From positions 1 through 25,278 of the IMG/VR virus record IMGVR_UViG_3300048922_000258: a stretch of DNA of 25,278 bases, one strand, 5' to 3'. Below are positions 14,129 through 22,256 of this stretch, piece by piece. The first letter of the stretch is position 1, and every line of letters begins with the position of its first letter. The stretch comes from a virus. The notes beneath the pieces were generated by a model that worked only from the letters and a program-made list of their open reading frames with translations, ran no database searches and had not been told where the DNA came from. A program made the position numbers and the translations under genes.

Positions 14129-17100
14129 TCACATGGCGTTGAGCGATTGACGCAAGGCAGAGCTGGCCGACGAGCGGACGCCCTGCGTGGTGGTGGAAAG
14201 CAGGTCTTGGAGCAGGCCTTTCACGTCGGCCAGGAGCGCGTTGCTCTGCTGCACCGCGGTCGTGGTCGCGGCCTGGCCGTCGTTGTTCACGACCAGGTCG
14301 AACACGGCGCGGCTGAAGTTGTCCGGGAGGGCTTCGATTGCATCGGCCAAGGCCCCCATGCTGGTGCCGTCCTCCATATCGAGGTCGCCCACCTTCATGC
14401 CGCCGATCAGGCCAGTGACCTGGTCGTAGAGGCCGTTGTAGTCCTTGCCGCTGGCGTAGAGGTTCCGGCCAAAGCCCAAGGCCGCCTGAGCGGCCGCCTG
14501 CGCCGCGCTGGTGTCGCCGCCGGACACGGCGCGCTCCAGCTCCTTCATCGCCTCGCTGAGCTTCTCCTGGTCCGTCAGGGGCGACAGGTCGCTGATGGAA
14601 AGGCCGTACTGCATGGCCTTCTTGTCCTTGTCGATCTGCGCCTGCAGCTTGCCCATGTTCGTGGCGCGCAGCGCCTCGATCTTGGCCAGGTCCTCCGCGC
14701 GGGCGCCGGACAGGCCCAGTGCCTTGGCGTAGTCGTTGGCCGACTTCACCTGCTGGCGATAGGTTCGCTCGATGCTGAGCGCCTGCTGCTGGTAGCTCGA
14801 CAGGTCGCCGGTCAGGAGCTGGGTCGACACGTCGGCCATCAGCGTGGCGTAGTTGCCCAGCAGCCCGGTGACCTTCTGCACCTGGGTGGCCAGGTCCGTG
14901 CCGGCCACGCTGGCCAGATCCTGGAAGTAGTCAACGGCCTTGTTGACCTTCTCGATCTCCAGCCCATTCAGCGCGCGCCCGAGCTGGTCCGCATTGCCCA
15001 CGGCCAGCTCGATGGAGGCACCCAACGCAGTGAACACGTCAGAAGCTTCGAAGTAGCCGTCCAGCTGCCCGCCGAAGCCCGCCGCGTTCACAGCCTCGGA
15101 GAACAGGCGATTAGTCATGTCGGCCAGATAGGCCTCCAGCTGCGCCTTCGCCTCGGCCGAGTCCGCCGACAGCTGCAGCTTGCCCAGAGACACCTTGACC
15201 CCGGCCAGCTGCCCGGACAGGTCCACGCCGAGCTGCTTGGCCAGGTCAGTGGCCGCGCCGCGAACCTGCCGCGCAGCCATGTCGAACGTACGATCAATGC
15301 CAGGATCAAGCGCCGCGTACTGCGTCCACTTCTTGTCGCTGCGGAACAGTCCGCCCTTGGCCTTGATATCGGCGTAGGACTGGCCGCTGAAACCACCGAA
15401 CCCGTAGTCGCCCGTAATGCCCTGGCCGGTTACCTTTGGCGCGCTACGGCCGAACAGCTTCGCGTGGATGCTGGACCCCGACAGGATCGATGCCACCTTG
15501 TCGTTGAACCCCAGGCCGCGGAACCCCTTGTCGGCCAGCCCCACGGCACCGGCCGTGGCAATCTTGCCCGCCCAGCTTTCGCCGTTGGCAATGTCCCAGC
15601 CCTGATCGAACAGTTCGGCGTTCTTCATCATGCCGGCCACGATCCAGCCGATGATCGGGACCGCCGCTGCCGCAGACGATGCGGCACCGGCGCCCGCGGC
15701 AGCCGTTCCCCCGGCCGCCGATGCGCCACCGCCGGCGAACGCGGCGATGTTGTTGCCGAAGCCCATCAGGCTGCCAGCGCTGACACCACTACTCGCGGCG
15801 CCAGCTGCTGCGCCAAACAGGCCCTGCCCCTGCGACAGCAGCCCTGCCACGCTGCTCAGGTTCTGGCCACCAGCTGCAGATCCGTTGCCGCCGAACAGGC
15901 CCATGATGCTCTGCAGGCTCAGTCCACCGCCCTGCCCGTTGATCCCGTTCATGATCTGCGTCTGGATCGGAATCACGATCTTTTGCTTGAGGATCTCCGC
16001 GATCATGTCGCGCATCCCGCGCTTTGCGACGTTCTTCAGGTCATCCCACAGGTTGTGGAAGTTCCGGAGGCCATCCGCGGCGAAGTCGGCGAACGCATCA
16101 ACGCCATCAGCCGCGACCGACACGATGACGTTGGCCAAGGCCTCAGCGTTCGCCGCAGCCTCCTCGATCTGGATGGAAAGCTCGGCAGCTGCAGCTGCCG
16201 CGTCCAGCATGGCCCGCTCGTATTCCGCGTAGCTGCTGGCACCCTTGGCCAGAGCCAGCGCGTCCTGACCGCCGGCAGCCTCCGCTGCCTTCCGCAGCTC
16301 CTCGCGCATGTCCTTCTCGTTCACCAGCTTGCGGCGATAAAGCTCGCGTGCCCTGCCAACCTTGCCGAGCATGTCCAGCTCGGAGCCGAAGGTGGCCAGC
16401 AGCTGCTCCGGGCCGCCCATGGCCTTCTCGACCTCGGCCGCAACCTTGGCGTACTCCAAGGCGCTCTGGCCCATCAGCACGTTGGCATCGGCCTGCTCGA
16501 TGTTGCCCTTCGCCAACAGCGCGTTGTACTCGGCCATGTTGCCCAGGTGCTTGGCCATGGCCTCTGCAAGAGGGCCCTGCATCGCGCCGGCGGCTTCGTC
16601 GGCCTGCTGCTTGTAGCGGGCGATTTCCTCAGCACGACGCTTCGCGTCGGCATCGGCCTTGTCGCGCGCCCCTTTGTCGATGTTCCCGGTCGGCTTGTAG
16701 CCCACCGCATTCGATTTCAGCGCCGAATCCGGCAGCATCTGTCCGTTGTCGATCAGCGTGACCTGCGGGCCGTAGCGGCGGGTCAGCTCGCGCTGAATAC
16801 GCAGGCGCTCTGCCAGCAGCCTTTCGGCCTCCTTGTCTCGCTCCGGCGATGGGGCCTCCACGGTCAACAGCAGTTTGCGGCGGGCGAACAAGTCGCCCAT
16901 CTGCTCGTTCAGGGCATCCTCGGTTGCATCGTTCAGCGCGCCGGCCGATGCCCCTTCCAGCGCCTGCAGCTCGGCGTACCGCCCAATCAGGTTGACGATC
17001 TGGACCGCGCCTTCTGCCATCTGGCCGGTCAGCTCAGCCACCCATTTGGTAGCGGTGGCAAAGGCGTTTCGCGTTTGCTGCGAGGCCATGAACTCGGTCA

Positions 17101-17851
17101 GATTGTTGAGCGTTGGCAGCAGTTCCTCCGCCACACTGACCTTCAAGCCCATCATTGCCAGGTCGGCCTCCTGCGTGATCTCGCGCAGCCGGTTTGTCGC
17201 CTTCGTGGTCTTGCTGTCGATGATGGCGCCGGCAGCCTCAGCGGCGTCGCCCCACTGGCGGAATCCAGCGCTGTTGTTTCGCAGCAGCGGAATCAGCATC
17301 GATGAATCGCTGGCGATGGCCTCCATGTAGAAGGTCAGCTCGGACTGCGAAAGGTTCGCGCGCTCCAGGCTGTTGAAGTACATTCCCAGCGCATCCGGCC
17401 CAGAAAGCTTCCGCATCTGCTCGGCGGTCACGCCCGTACGGCGAGCGATGTTGTCGAAGAAATCGGCCATCGCGCCGCCGCCCGTCCGGACGTAATCGCC
17501 GATCTTGTCCTGCACATCCTTCAGGATATCCGCCAGCTTTTCGTGGCTGATGCCCACGACGTTTGCACCGGCTGCCATCCGCTGAAACGCTTCGGACGTG
17601 CTACCCGACAGGGTCGCCATCCGGTCGTACTGCACGCTCAGGTCGGCGACCTGCCGAGACCAGGCAACGGCCGCAGCCGTGGTCGTGGTCAGGCCAGACG
17701 AGATCGCCAGGCCGATGGCCGTCCCCGCCCTCCGCGCTACGGCCTGCATGCGGTCCATGGACTGCGAGAACTGGCGCTCTGCCTTGCCTGCGTCCTTCAC
17801 GAATGAGCCCGTCTTCATCAAGAGGTCGACGGTGAGGGTGTAGAGGGACAT
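14129..17851 (-). CDS. Tail length tape measure protein
   Basis: This 1240-aa protein sets tail length by spanning the growing tail tube. ATG 17851 is preceded by GGAG (17857-17860); the GTG at 17881 lies in the upstream hairpin and is rejected. The N-terminus (KTGSFVKDAGKAERQFSQSM) and the following helical repeats are typical of the family. A tape-measure core covers about 30-260. Long Ala/Glu/Lys coiled regions follow, and a Gly/Ala-rich hydrophobic stretch near 640-730 (GASAAGGTAAAGAGAASSAA) probably passes the membrane during DNA entry. At the usual 0.15 nm per residue the tail would be about 185 nm. It overlaps nothing and ends 8 bases before the fibre start, indicating co-transcription. 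Confidence 0.93.
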   Translation of the reverse strand: MSLYTLTVDLLMKTGSFVKDAGKAERQFSQSMDRMQAVARRAGTAIGLAISSGLTTTTAAAVAWSRQVADLSVQYDRMATLSGSTSEAFQRMAAGANVVGISHEKLADILKDVQDKIGDYVRTGGGAMADFFDNIARRTGVTAEQMRKLSGPDALGMYFNSLERANLSQSELTFYMEAIASDSSMLIPLLRNNSAGFRQWGDAAEAAGAIIDSKTTKATNRLREITQEADLAMMGLKVSVAEELLPTLNNLTEFMASQQTRNAFATATKWVAELTGQMAEGAVQIVNLIGRYAELQALEGASAGALNDATEDALNEQMGDLFARRKLLLTVEAPSPERDKEAERLLAERLRIQRELTRRYGPQVTLIDNGQMLPDSALKSNAVGYKPTGNIDKGARDKADADAKRRAEEIARYKQQADEAAGAMQGPLAEAMAKHLGNMAEYNALLAKGNIEQADANVLMGQSALEYAKVAAEVEKAMGGPEQLLATFGSELDMLGKVGRARELYRRKLVNEKDMREELRKAAEAAGGQDALALAKGASSYAEYERAMLDAAAAAAELSIQIEEAAANAEALANVIVSVAADGVDAFADFAADGLRNFHNLWDDLKNVAKRGMRDMIAEILKQKIVIPIQTQIMNGINGQGGGLSLQSIMGLFGGNGSAAGGQNLSSVAGLLSQGQGLFGAAAGAASSGVSAGSLMGFGNNIAAFAGGGASAAGGTAAAGAGAASSAAAAVPIIGWIVAGMMKNAELFDQGWDIANGESWAGKIATAGAVGLADKGFRGLGFNDKVASILSGSSIHAKLFGRSAPKVTGQGITGDYGFGGFSGQSYADIKAKGGLFRSDKKWTQYAALDPGIDRTFDMAARQVRGAATDLAKQLGVDLSGQLAGVKVSLGKLQLSADSAEAKAQLEAYLADMTNRLFSEAVNAAGFGGQLDGYFEASDVFTALGASIELAVGNADQLGRALNGLEIEKVNKAVDYFQDLASVAGTDLATQVQKVTGLLGNYATLMADVSTQLLTGDLSSYQQQALSIERTYRQQVKSANDYAKALGLSGARAEDLAKIEALRATNMGKLQAQIDKDKKAMQYGLSISDLSPLTDQEKLSEAMKELERAVSGGDTSAAQAAAQAALGFGRNLYASGKDYNGLYDQVTGLIGGMKVGDLDMEDGTSMGALADAIEALPDNFSRAVFDLVVNNDGQAATTTAVQQSNALLADVKGLLQDLLSTTTQGVRSSASSALRQSLNAM

Positions 17852-17870
17852 GTCGGCTCCAGAAACGAGA

Positions 17871-17893
17871 AAGCCCCGCACTAGGCGGGGCTT
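17871..17893. terminator. Hairpin just ahead of the tape-measure gene
   Basis: AAGCCCCGC and GCGGGGCTT form a nine-bp stem with a five-base loop. The T-run is better on the plus side (TTTT at 17892-17895) than on the minus side. It lies inside the late transcript, 20 bases before the tape-measure start, so it may attenuate or protect the mRNA rather than end it. Confidence 0.55.
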
Positions 17894-17916
17894 TTGGTTG
17901 GGGGCCGGAGAACCGG

Positions 17917-18084
17917 CTATTCACCCATGGTTTTTGAATGGTGGCGCTCTGCCTGGATCACGCGAGCGAGTGCAACGAGGAATACGCCGAATGCAATAGC
18001 ACCGACCCCCATGGTTCCCTGGGTGAGCATAAGCAGCCCGGCCAGCGCGGCCAGTAGCCCAAGAACGGCCAGCACGATATACAT
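17917..18084 (-). CDS. 55-aa two-helix membrane protein
   Basis: This short gene is easily missed. ATG 18084 is preceded by GAGGGGG and TAG lies at 17917-17919. The product begins MYIVLAVLGLLAALAGLLML, one transmembrane helix, followed by a short TQGTMG loop. A second hydrophobic helix comes next (VGAIAFGVFLVALARV), then a basic, charged tail (IQAERHHSKTMGE). Both helices and the positive tail resemble small holin-like or superinfection-exclusion proteins, but no lysis genes are near. It lies between the 254-aa tail-tip gene and the tape measure on the same strand, with a hairpin after it. Confidence 0.65.
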   Translation of the reverse strand: MYIVLAVLGLLAALAGLLMLTQGTMGVGAIAFGVFLVALARVIQAERHHSKTMGE

Positions 18085-18138
18085 CGATCCCCCTCAACTG
18101 TGGTTGTGGGGGAATGATGCCGTCGTTCCACGCGGGGA

Positions 18139-18903
18139 TCAGGCCGGCACTTCCTCAAACTCCATGGTGCCGGAGAAGTAGTTGCGACTGATGTTCTCGG
18201 TGCTGGGCAGCTGGGTCGGGTAGCCATAGATGGCCGAGCGCGCCGCGAGCGCCGCGCTGAATGCCTTCGTCGCAATGTCCCTGTACTGCGGAACTACGCA
18301 GGACCGGCGCCGTCCCGCCATCGCCGCCGCGACCGTTTCCCAGTCCACGCCACCGGCCAAGCCGGCGCCGCGGACGACCTCGGTCGACCTGCCAGATAGG
18401 GAGCACGTCATCCGCCGATACAACGCGCCGTCCACCGTGTTCAACTGCCCGCCCTTGGTCCTGGTGTGGGCGCTGCTGTCGACCAGGACCACGCCCCAGC
18501 CGTCGCTGATTCCAACGTCGACCGCGCGGAAGATTGCGATCTCCCCTATATCGACGTTAGTGTCCGTCGTGACGACCTCGACAGACACCACCGACAGCGC
18601 CGCTGTTCCTTGAGGAAACAGCCAGGCGCACACGCTGCCGTCCGGCAGCTTGATGGTCGTGCCCACCGCGCCGGCGGCTCGCACCTGCACACCGGCCGGC
18701 ACGCTCAGGCCGAGAACAGCCACGATGCCCGGCACGATGGCCTGCGAGAGCGTGACCGTCACCGCCAGAGAGCCGGTGCGCCTGATGCGCGATGCACGCC
18801 CCGGCTTGCCGTCGAACAGCGCCGAGCCCTGATCCGCGGTGAGCCAGGTGCCGCCGGTGAGCGTTGCCGTGGTGACCGCCGGCATACCAAATCCAATGAG
18901 CAT
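18139..18903 (-). CDS. Putative tail-tip / baseplate protein
   Basis: This is a 254-aa product from ATG 18903, four bases after the stop of the preceding 655-aa gene, so the two are in one unit. It is rich in beta strands and glycine. The N-terminal half (GSLAVTVTLSQAIVPGIVAV) looks like a beta-sandwich. The C-terminal part (STENISRNYFSGTMEFEEVP) has the strand-turn pattern seen in distal-tail or baseplate wedge proteins. No enzymatic motif is seen. Location next to the hub candidate and before the tape measure supports a tail-tip structural role, perhaps distal-tail-like. This rests mostly on context. Confidence 0.6.
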   Translation of the reverse strand: MLIGFGMPAVTTATLTGGTWLTADQGSALFDGKPGRASRIRRTGSLAVTVTLSQAIVPGIVAVLGLSVPAGVQVRAAGAVGTTIKLPDGSVCAWLFPQGTAALSVVSVEVVTTDTNVDIGEIAIFRAVDVGISDGWGVVLVDSSAHTRTKGGQLNTVDGALYRRMTCSLSGRSTEVVRGAGLAGGVDWETVAAAMAGRRRSCVVPQYRDIATKAFSAALAARSAIYGYPTQLPSTENISRNYFSGTMEFEEVPA

Positions 18904-18907
18904 GCCG

Positions 18908-20875
18908 CTACCCCCACACCGTCAGAACCACATCCCCCGTGGCCGGGTTTCGCTCGACCCGGCGCACCAGCACCGGCTTGCCATCGGCAAGGCCGTACCT
19001 GCCATAGGTCAGCCGGCCAACCTGCCCTGGCAGCGGCGCCAACTGTTGGTCGCCGCGCACGGTGACCTGGTAGAAGAACCGCTGCTGCCGGTAGATGGCC
19101 ACCACCCTGTCGATCTCGGTCTGCGCATCGGCCGCGTTCCAGAACAGGGAAATGACGGGGTCGGCCGCATCGGCGCGGCGGTAGTGCGCATCCAGCGGGC
19201 CGGCGGCGTACACCTGGCCGCGGTACAGCGCGGTCAGCTCGTCCCGCCTCGCCTGCGGCACATCCACCACGTCGGTCACCAAATCCGAAGCCCCAAGAGC
19301 CTGAGCGTTGGGCCGGTAGGCCATCCGCCGCGTGAGGTTCGGCGCGTCATCGGGCACGCCCACCAGGTCCGAAGACATATCGTCCTCGGACAGATCGAAA
19401 GCCATCTGGCCGGCGTAGCTCTCCGGTGCCACCACGCGGACGAACCGCAGCACGCCTGTCGCGTCCTGGTAGCAGCCCGTGCCGAAGCTGGGCAGCATGG
19501 CGTTCAACGCATCCCGGCCGGTCACCGCCGCGCCGGCGTAGTATCCGATCCCGGCATAGCTGGTTGCGGTGTCTACGGCCTGGCAGTCCGACAGGGACCA
19601 CGCGCCGCTTCCCAGCCTGCCCATCACATCAGCGACCGCGGCGGCCAGCGACGCCGGTGCCATGGCGACCCCGATGCTGGACAGGTCGGCAAGTACCGGC
19701 ATTTCCGGCGGAGACTTCATCAGCAGCTGCTGGCCATCCGGCGACGCGGTGAACGTATCTGGCTCCATGAGGTCGCCGCGATCTATCACCGCGTTTACGA
19801 ACACGCGGCCGTCTGCGACGAACATTGCCGTGGCATCGGAATTACCTGCAACTGCCGGGACACTGGCCACGGCCCCGATCACCACCGGCTGTGGCTTCCA
19901 TGCGAGAGATTCCACGTTGGGCAGGAACACGCCGCGGTTGAGGGTCTGCCCCAGGTAGTCGTGGGCGTCCCGCAGGTGCAGGGTCTTGCTGCCGTCGTCG
20001 TTGATCTCGATCTGATCGATCGCGCAGCGGAACACGGGCATCGCGTCGGCGAGCATCCCGGACTCATCCACCATCAGGATCCGTACCGCCTCGCCAGAGG
20101 CGCCCGACAGTGCAAGAGCATCAAGCGCGCCCTCAGCGTCCACGACCACGCACTGTGCCGCCGCAGTCTGCGACACCGGGTCGCCGCCCCAAGGCCAGAA
20201 GCTCAACTCCTGCACCAGGTTGACGCCCTCGGCCACAAGCCCCTCAAACCGGGCATTGGCTGGGGTGTCGCTTGGTGCGCTGAGCCAGTCAGCATCGGCC
20301 AGTCGGACCGGCTCTACGGCAACGGCATCCAGCCTCCAGCCGGCGGCGGCCGCTTCGCTTCGCGGCGCCCACTGACCCGCGTTGACGGCCACGCACAGGC
20401 CGCCCGCCTTGGTGGCGGCCAGGCCCGCCGCGAAATGCAGCGGGCCACTCAGCAGCAGATCGCGCTGGTGGACCAGCGCACCGTTCAGGTAGAGCTGCAG
20501 GCGGGACGGGCTGCCGAACGCTACCCGCAGGCCCACGATATCGCCATGGGTGACCAGTGGCAGACCGGTGGCGATAGCTCCCACGCCCTGCAGCAGGCGA
20601 CCGGTAGCCAGCTCCCAGCCGATGCCGTTGGCGTTGGAACCCGGCGACTGGCTGAGCGATGCAGACGGCGTCACAAACCCCACGACCGCGGCGAGGGCGT
20701 CATCGCCCCAGACGGCGAATTCCACCCCAACCGTGCCGCTGCCCAGCGCGAAGTCCGAGCGCGCGCACCTTGCGCCGTTCGCGGCGGCCGTCGTGGCGAG
20801 AGTCAGCCCCCCATCGCGCGCAGCGAGCAGAGGGCCAATGGGGAGCGCCGAGAAGCGCCCGAAAGTATCGGCCAT
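18908..20875 (-). CDS. Tail hub candidate with N-terminal SPRY-like domain
   Basis: This is a 655-aa product from ATG 20875, three bases after the G-T chaperone stop. Residues about 25-190 resemble a B30.2/SPRY beta-sandwich: SGTVGVEFAVW, GIGWELATGRLLQG, then the diagnostic GDIVGLRV...RLQLYLNGALV and a closing VNAGQW strand. The rest contains a mixed alpha/beta region with repeated strand-turn elements (LHLRDAHDYLGQTLNRGVFL) and ends in beta hairpins (RVERNPATGDVVLTVWG), as in tail hub or baseplate proteins of siphoviruses. It likely forms the tail tip together with the 254-aa protein and the fibre. SPRY domains bind proteins or glycans, so the N-terminus may contribute to host recognition. 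The hub role is inferred from size, order and lack of another candidate. Confidence 0.7.
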   Translation of the reverse strand: MADTFGRFSALPIGPLLAARDGGLTLATTAAANGARCARSDFALGSGTVGVEFAVWGDDALAAVVGFVTPSASLSQSPGSNANGIGWELATGRLLQGVGAIATGLPLVTHGDIVGLRVAFGSPSRLQLYLNGALVHQRDLLLSGPLHFAAGLAATKAGGLCVAVNAGQWAPRSEAAAAGWRLDAVAVEPVRLADADWLSAPSDTPANARFEGLVAEGVNLVQELSFWPWGGDPVSQTAAAQCVVVDAEGALDALALSGASGEAVRILMVDESGMLADAMPVFRCAIDQIEINDDGSKTLHLRDAHDYLGQTLNRGVFLPNVESLAWKPQPVVIGAVASVPAVAGNSDATAMFVADGRVFVNAVIDRGDLMEPDTFTASPDGQQLLMKSPPEMPVLADLSSIGVAMAPASLAAAVADVMGRLGSGAWSLSDCQAVDTATSYAGIGYYAGAAVTGRDALNAMLPSFGTGCYQDATGVLRFVRVVAPESYAGQMAFDLSEDDMSSDLVGVPDDAPNLTRRMAYRPNAQALGASDLVTDVVDVPQARRDELTALYRGQVYAAGPLDAHYRRADAADPVISLFWNAADAQTEIDRVVAIYRQQRFFYQVTVRGDQQLAPLPGQVGRLTYGRYGLADGKPVLVRRVERNPATGDVVLTVWG

Positions 20876-20878
20876 GGG

Positions 20879-21178
20879 TTATCTCAGAGAGTCAAACCAG
20901 TCCTGCGCCTCGTCGTCGTCAGATCGAGGGACGAGGGTCTCCAGGAACTGCTGCATGCTGTGCTTGGTGCCACCCTGGCTGTGCACAGCGGTGATGTAGG
21001 CGACGAGCGCAGCGGGCTTCTGGTGGATGCTGACGGGGTCGATGGGGTTCCGCTTGTTGAACTCCCACCACCACAGGAACTCCCTGCGCGACATGGTGGC
21101 GCGAAGCTCGGCCACCGTGCGGTGCAGGTGCCCGGCCAGGACGTGCCAGAACCAGTCCTCGCCGCGCTTCCTTAGCCG
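20879..21178 (-). CDS. Tail assembly chaperone T-part, made as a G-T fusion by -1 frameshifting
   Basis: This frame has no good start of its own: the first GTG (21115) falls inside a conserved domain. Read in the -1 frame from 21178 it continues RLRKRGEDWFWHVLAGHLHR, then TVAELRATMSRREFLWWWEF, a segment recognisable as the T domain of tail chaperones. The last in-frame G-protein codon is AAC at the slippery site; 99 further codons follow. The fused product is about 222 aa. As in lambda, the G-T protein would bring tail tube subunits to the tape measure and be absent from the finished tail. Confidence 0.8.
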   Translation of the reverse strand, partial: RLRKRGEDWFWHVLAGHLHRTVAELRATMSRREFLWWWEFNKRNPIDPVSIHQKPAALVAYITAVHSQGGTKHSMQQFLETLVPRSDDDEAQDWFDSLR

Positions 21179-21546
21179 TTTCCCGCTTCTTCCTGCAGCG
21201 CATCGGCGTCACTGCCGAAGCCTGCATGCTTGAGCGCGATGGACTGCAGGCTGGCCGCCACCTTGGGCTTGAGCTGGCCGGCCTGCTGCTCGGTCAGGAC
21301 GCGCTTGCCGTCCTCGTCGCAGATCGTGGCCGCGATCAGCTTGGCGCGGTCCCCGGAGGCGTACAGGTTGCGGAACTCGGTATCCGGCAGCGCGCGCACG
21401 TAGAACTGCGCCTTACTGCCATCCGGCAGCTCGATGGTATCCTGCTGCACATCCTTCGCCGCGAACATGCCGGCGTTGGTGAATGCCTGGAGGATGCTCA
21501 CCGGCTCCAGCGGCTGGGCTTCGGTGGTTTCGTTGGTCTTGCTCAT
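21172..21546 (-). CDS. Tail assembly chaperone G-part
   Basis: This is a 124-aa product from ATG 21546, with AAGGAAA upstream. It has the usual chaperone composition: an acidic, unstructured N-terminus (MSKTNETTEAQPLEP), a beta-hairpin with ELPDGSKAQFYVRALPDTEF and a helical C-terminus ending EEAGNG. It matches the tail assembly chaperone family that lies between tail tube and tape measure in most siphoviruses. The stop TAA (21172-21174) follows closely after the slippery heptamer, so most ribosomes end here and a minority extend into the T-part. Confidence 0.85.
   Translation of the reverse strand: MSKTNETTEAQPLEPVSILQAFTNAGMFAAKDVQQDTIELPDGSKAQFYVRALPDTEFRNLYASGDRAKLIAATICDEDGKRVLTEQQAGQLKPKVAASLQSIALKHAGFGSDADALQEEAGNG
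21178..21184 (-). promoter_or_regulatory. -1 ribosomal frameshift slippery site GGGAAAC
   Basis: Minus-strand GGGAAAC is read as G GGA AAC in the G frame, an exact X XXY YYZ heptamer. It is placed two codons before the G stop. A -1 shift opens the T frame through its whole conserved domain. Lambda uses GGGAAAG at the same place. Confidence 0.88.
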
Positions 21547-21570
21547 TGGCCGTTTCCTTGAATGGCGACA

Positions 21571-21647
21571 GGGCGCGCGGGCCGCGCACGGCTAACACGC
21601 GGAGTTTCCGCGCGCCCCGTCAGAGAACTGGCCCGCCGAAGCGGGCC
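21571..21647 (-). terminator. Two hairpins between tail tube and chaperone genes
   Basis: GGCCCGC-CGAA-GCGGGCC (21630-21647) and a longer stem of GGGCGCGCGG (21571-21580) with CCGCGCGCCC (from 21608) both lie in the 127-base gap. Neither is followed by a T-run on the minus strand. They are better read as attenuators or mRNA stabilisers that make tail tube far more abundant than chaperone. Confidence 0.5.
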
Positions 21648-21673
21648 ATTCGTTTGCAAGCCGTTGCCGACAC

Positions 21674-22153
21674 TTACGGGCTGGCGGCGGGCCGGTTGGT
21701 CTTGACCGCACCCGAGCCGCGGATGGTGATCGTTGCCTTCCAGACATCGTTGTCCTGACTGGTCACCGCGAAGTTCTGCACGAACCCATCGAACTGCTTG
21801 GAGAGCACAGTGGTCGGCGGCGTGATCTTGCCGGCCACCGCCACCGGCTTGGCGACGCCCTCCGTCTCGCTGAGAGGTGCCGTCACCAGCCAGTTCACGT
21901 TCGCGCCGGTCTCATGCAGCTTCTCGATCTTCTCGTGATCAACGCTGTCGTAAATGATCTCGATGCTGGTGCTGCCGGTCTGCTTGCGGCCAGCAACGAA
22001 CTGATCCCAGTCATCGTCGTAGTCGGAAATATCGATCTCCGACGCCTGGCCATCGGGGAAGCCGACCGAGCGCAGACGGGTCACCTTGATGACCTCGGTC
22101 AGGGCGATGGCGACGAAGAGTTGCGAGTGCTTCGATTTGATTACATTTCCCAT
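21674..22153 (-). CDS. Major tail tube protein
   Basis: This is a 159-aa product from ATG 22153, with AAGGAG upstream. The N-terminal half has strand-rich tube-protein character (SQLFVAIALTEVIKVTRLRS), an acidic loop (ISDYDDDWDQFV) and a beta-sheet C-terminus (NDVWKATITIRGSGAV). Length, composition and position directly before the chaperones fit the siphovirus tail tube family (lambda gpV type). It would polymerise into hexameric rings around the tape measure. Confidence 0.85.
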   Translation of the reverse strand: MGNVIKSKHSQLFVAIALTEVIKVTRLRSVGFPDGQASEIDISDYDDDWDQFVAGRKQTGSTSIEIIYDSVDHEKIEKLHETGANVNWLVTAPLSETEGVAKPVAVAGKITPPTTVLSKQFDGFVQNFAVTSQDNDVWKATITIRGSGAVKTNRPAASP

Positions 22154-22188
22154 TGTCTAACTCCTTGAAGCCCTTTCACGGGCGGAAA

Positions 22189-22225
22189 GCCGTCTAACGC
22201 TTGACGGCGTCTTCTGGTATATATT
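22189..22225 (+). promoter_or_regulatory. Possible promoter and inverted repeat of the moron gene
   Basis: GCCGTC-N8-GACGGC (22189-22208) is followed by TGGTATATATT, an extended -10 type element (TGG at 22215, TATATA at 22218-22223). TTGACG at 22201 is too close to serve as a standard -35. The region is AT-rich relative to its neighbours and faces the plus-strand gene at 22257. Confidence 0.35.
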
Positions 22226-22256
22226 CGCCATCCACCAAAAATCAGGGAAAAGAGGA

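Noticed and set aside
14147-17305. 1052-aa plus-strand open frame
   Set aside because: It is antisense to the tape measure gene, lacks recognisable domains and has an Arg/His/Leu-rich shadow composition typical of the complement of a high-GC gene.
18839-21175. 778-aa plus-strand open frame
   Set aside because: It is antisense to the SPRY-hub and chaperone genes, with low-complexity His/Arg/Gln composition and no ribosome site.
22201-22206. TTGACG as a standard -35 for the moron gene
   Set aside because: The distance to the TATAT element is only about 11-13 bases, too short for a normal sigma-70 promoter; an extended -10 alone is more likely.
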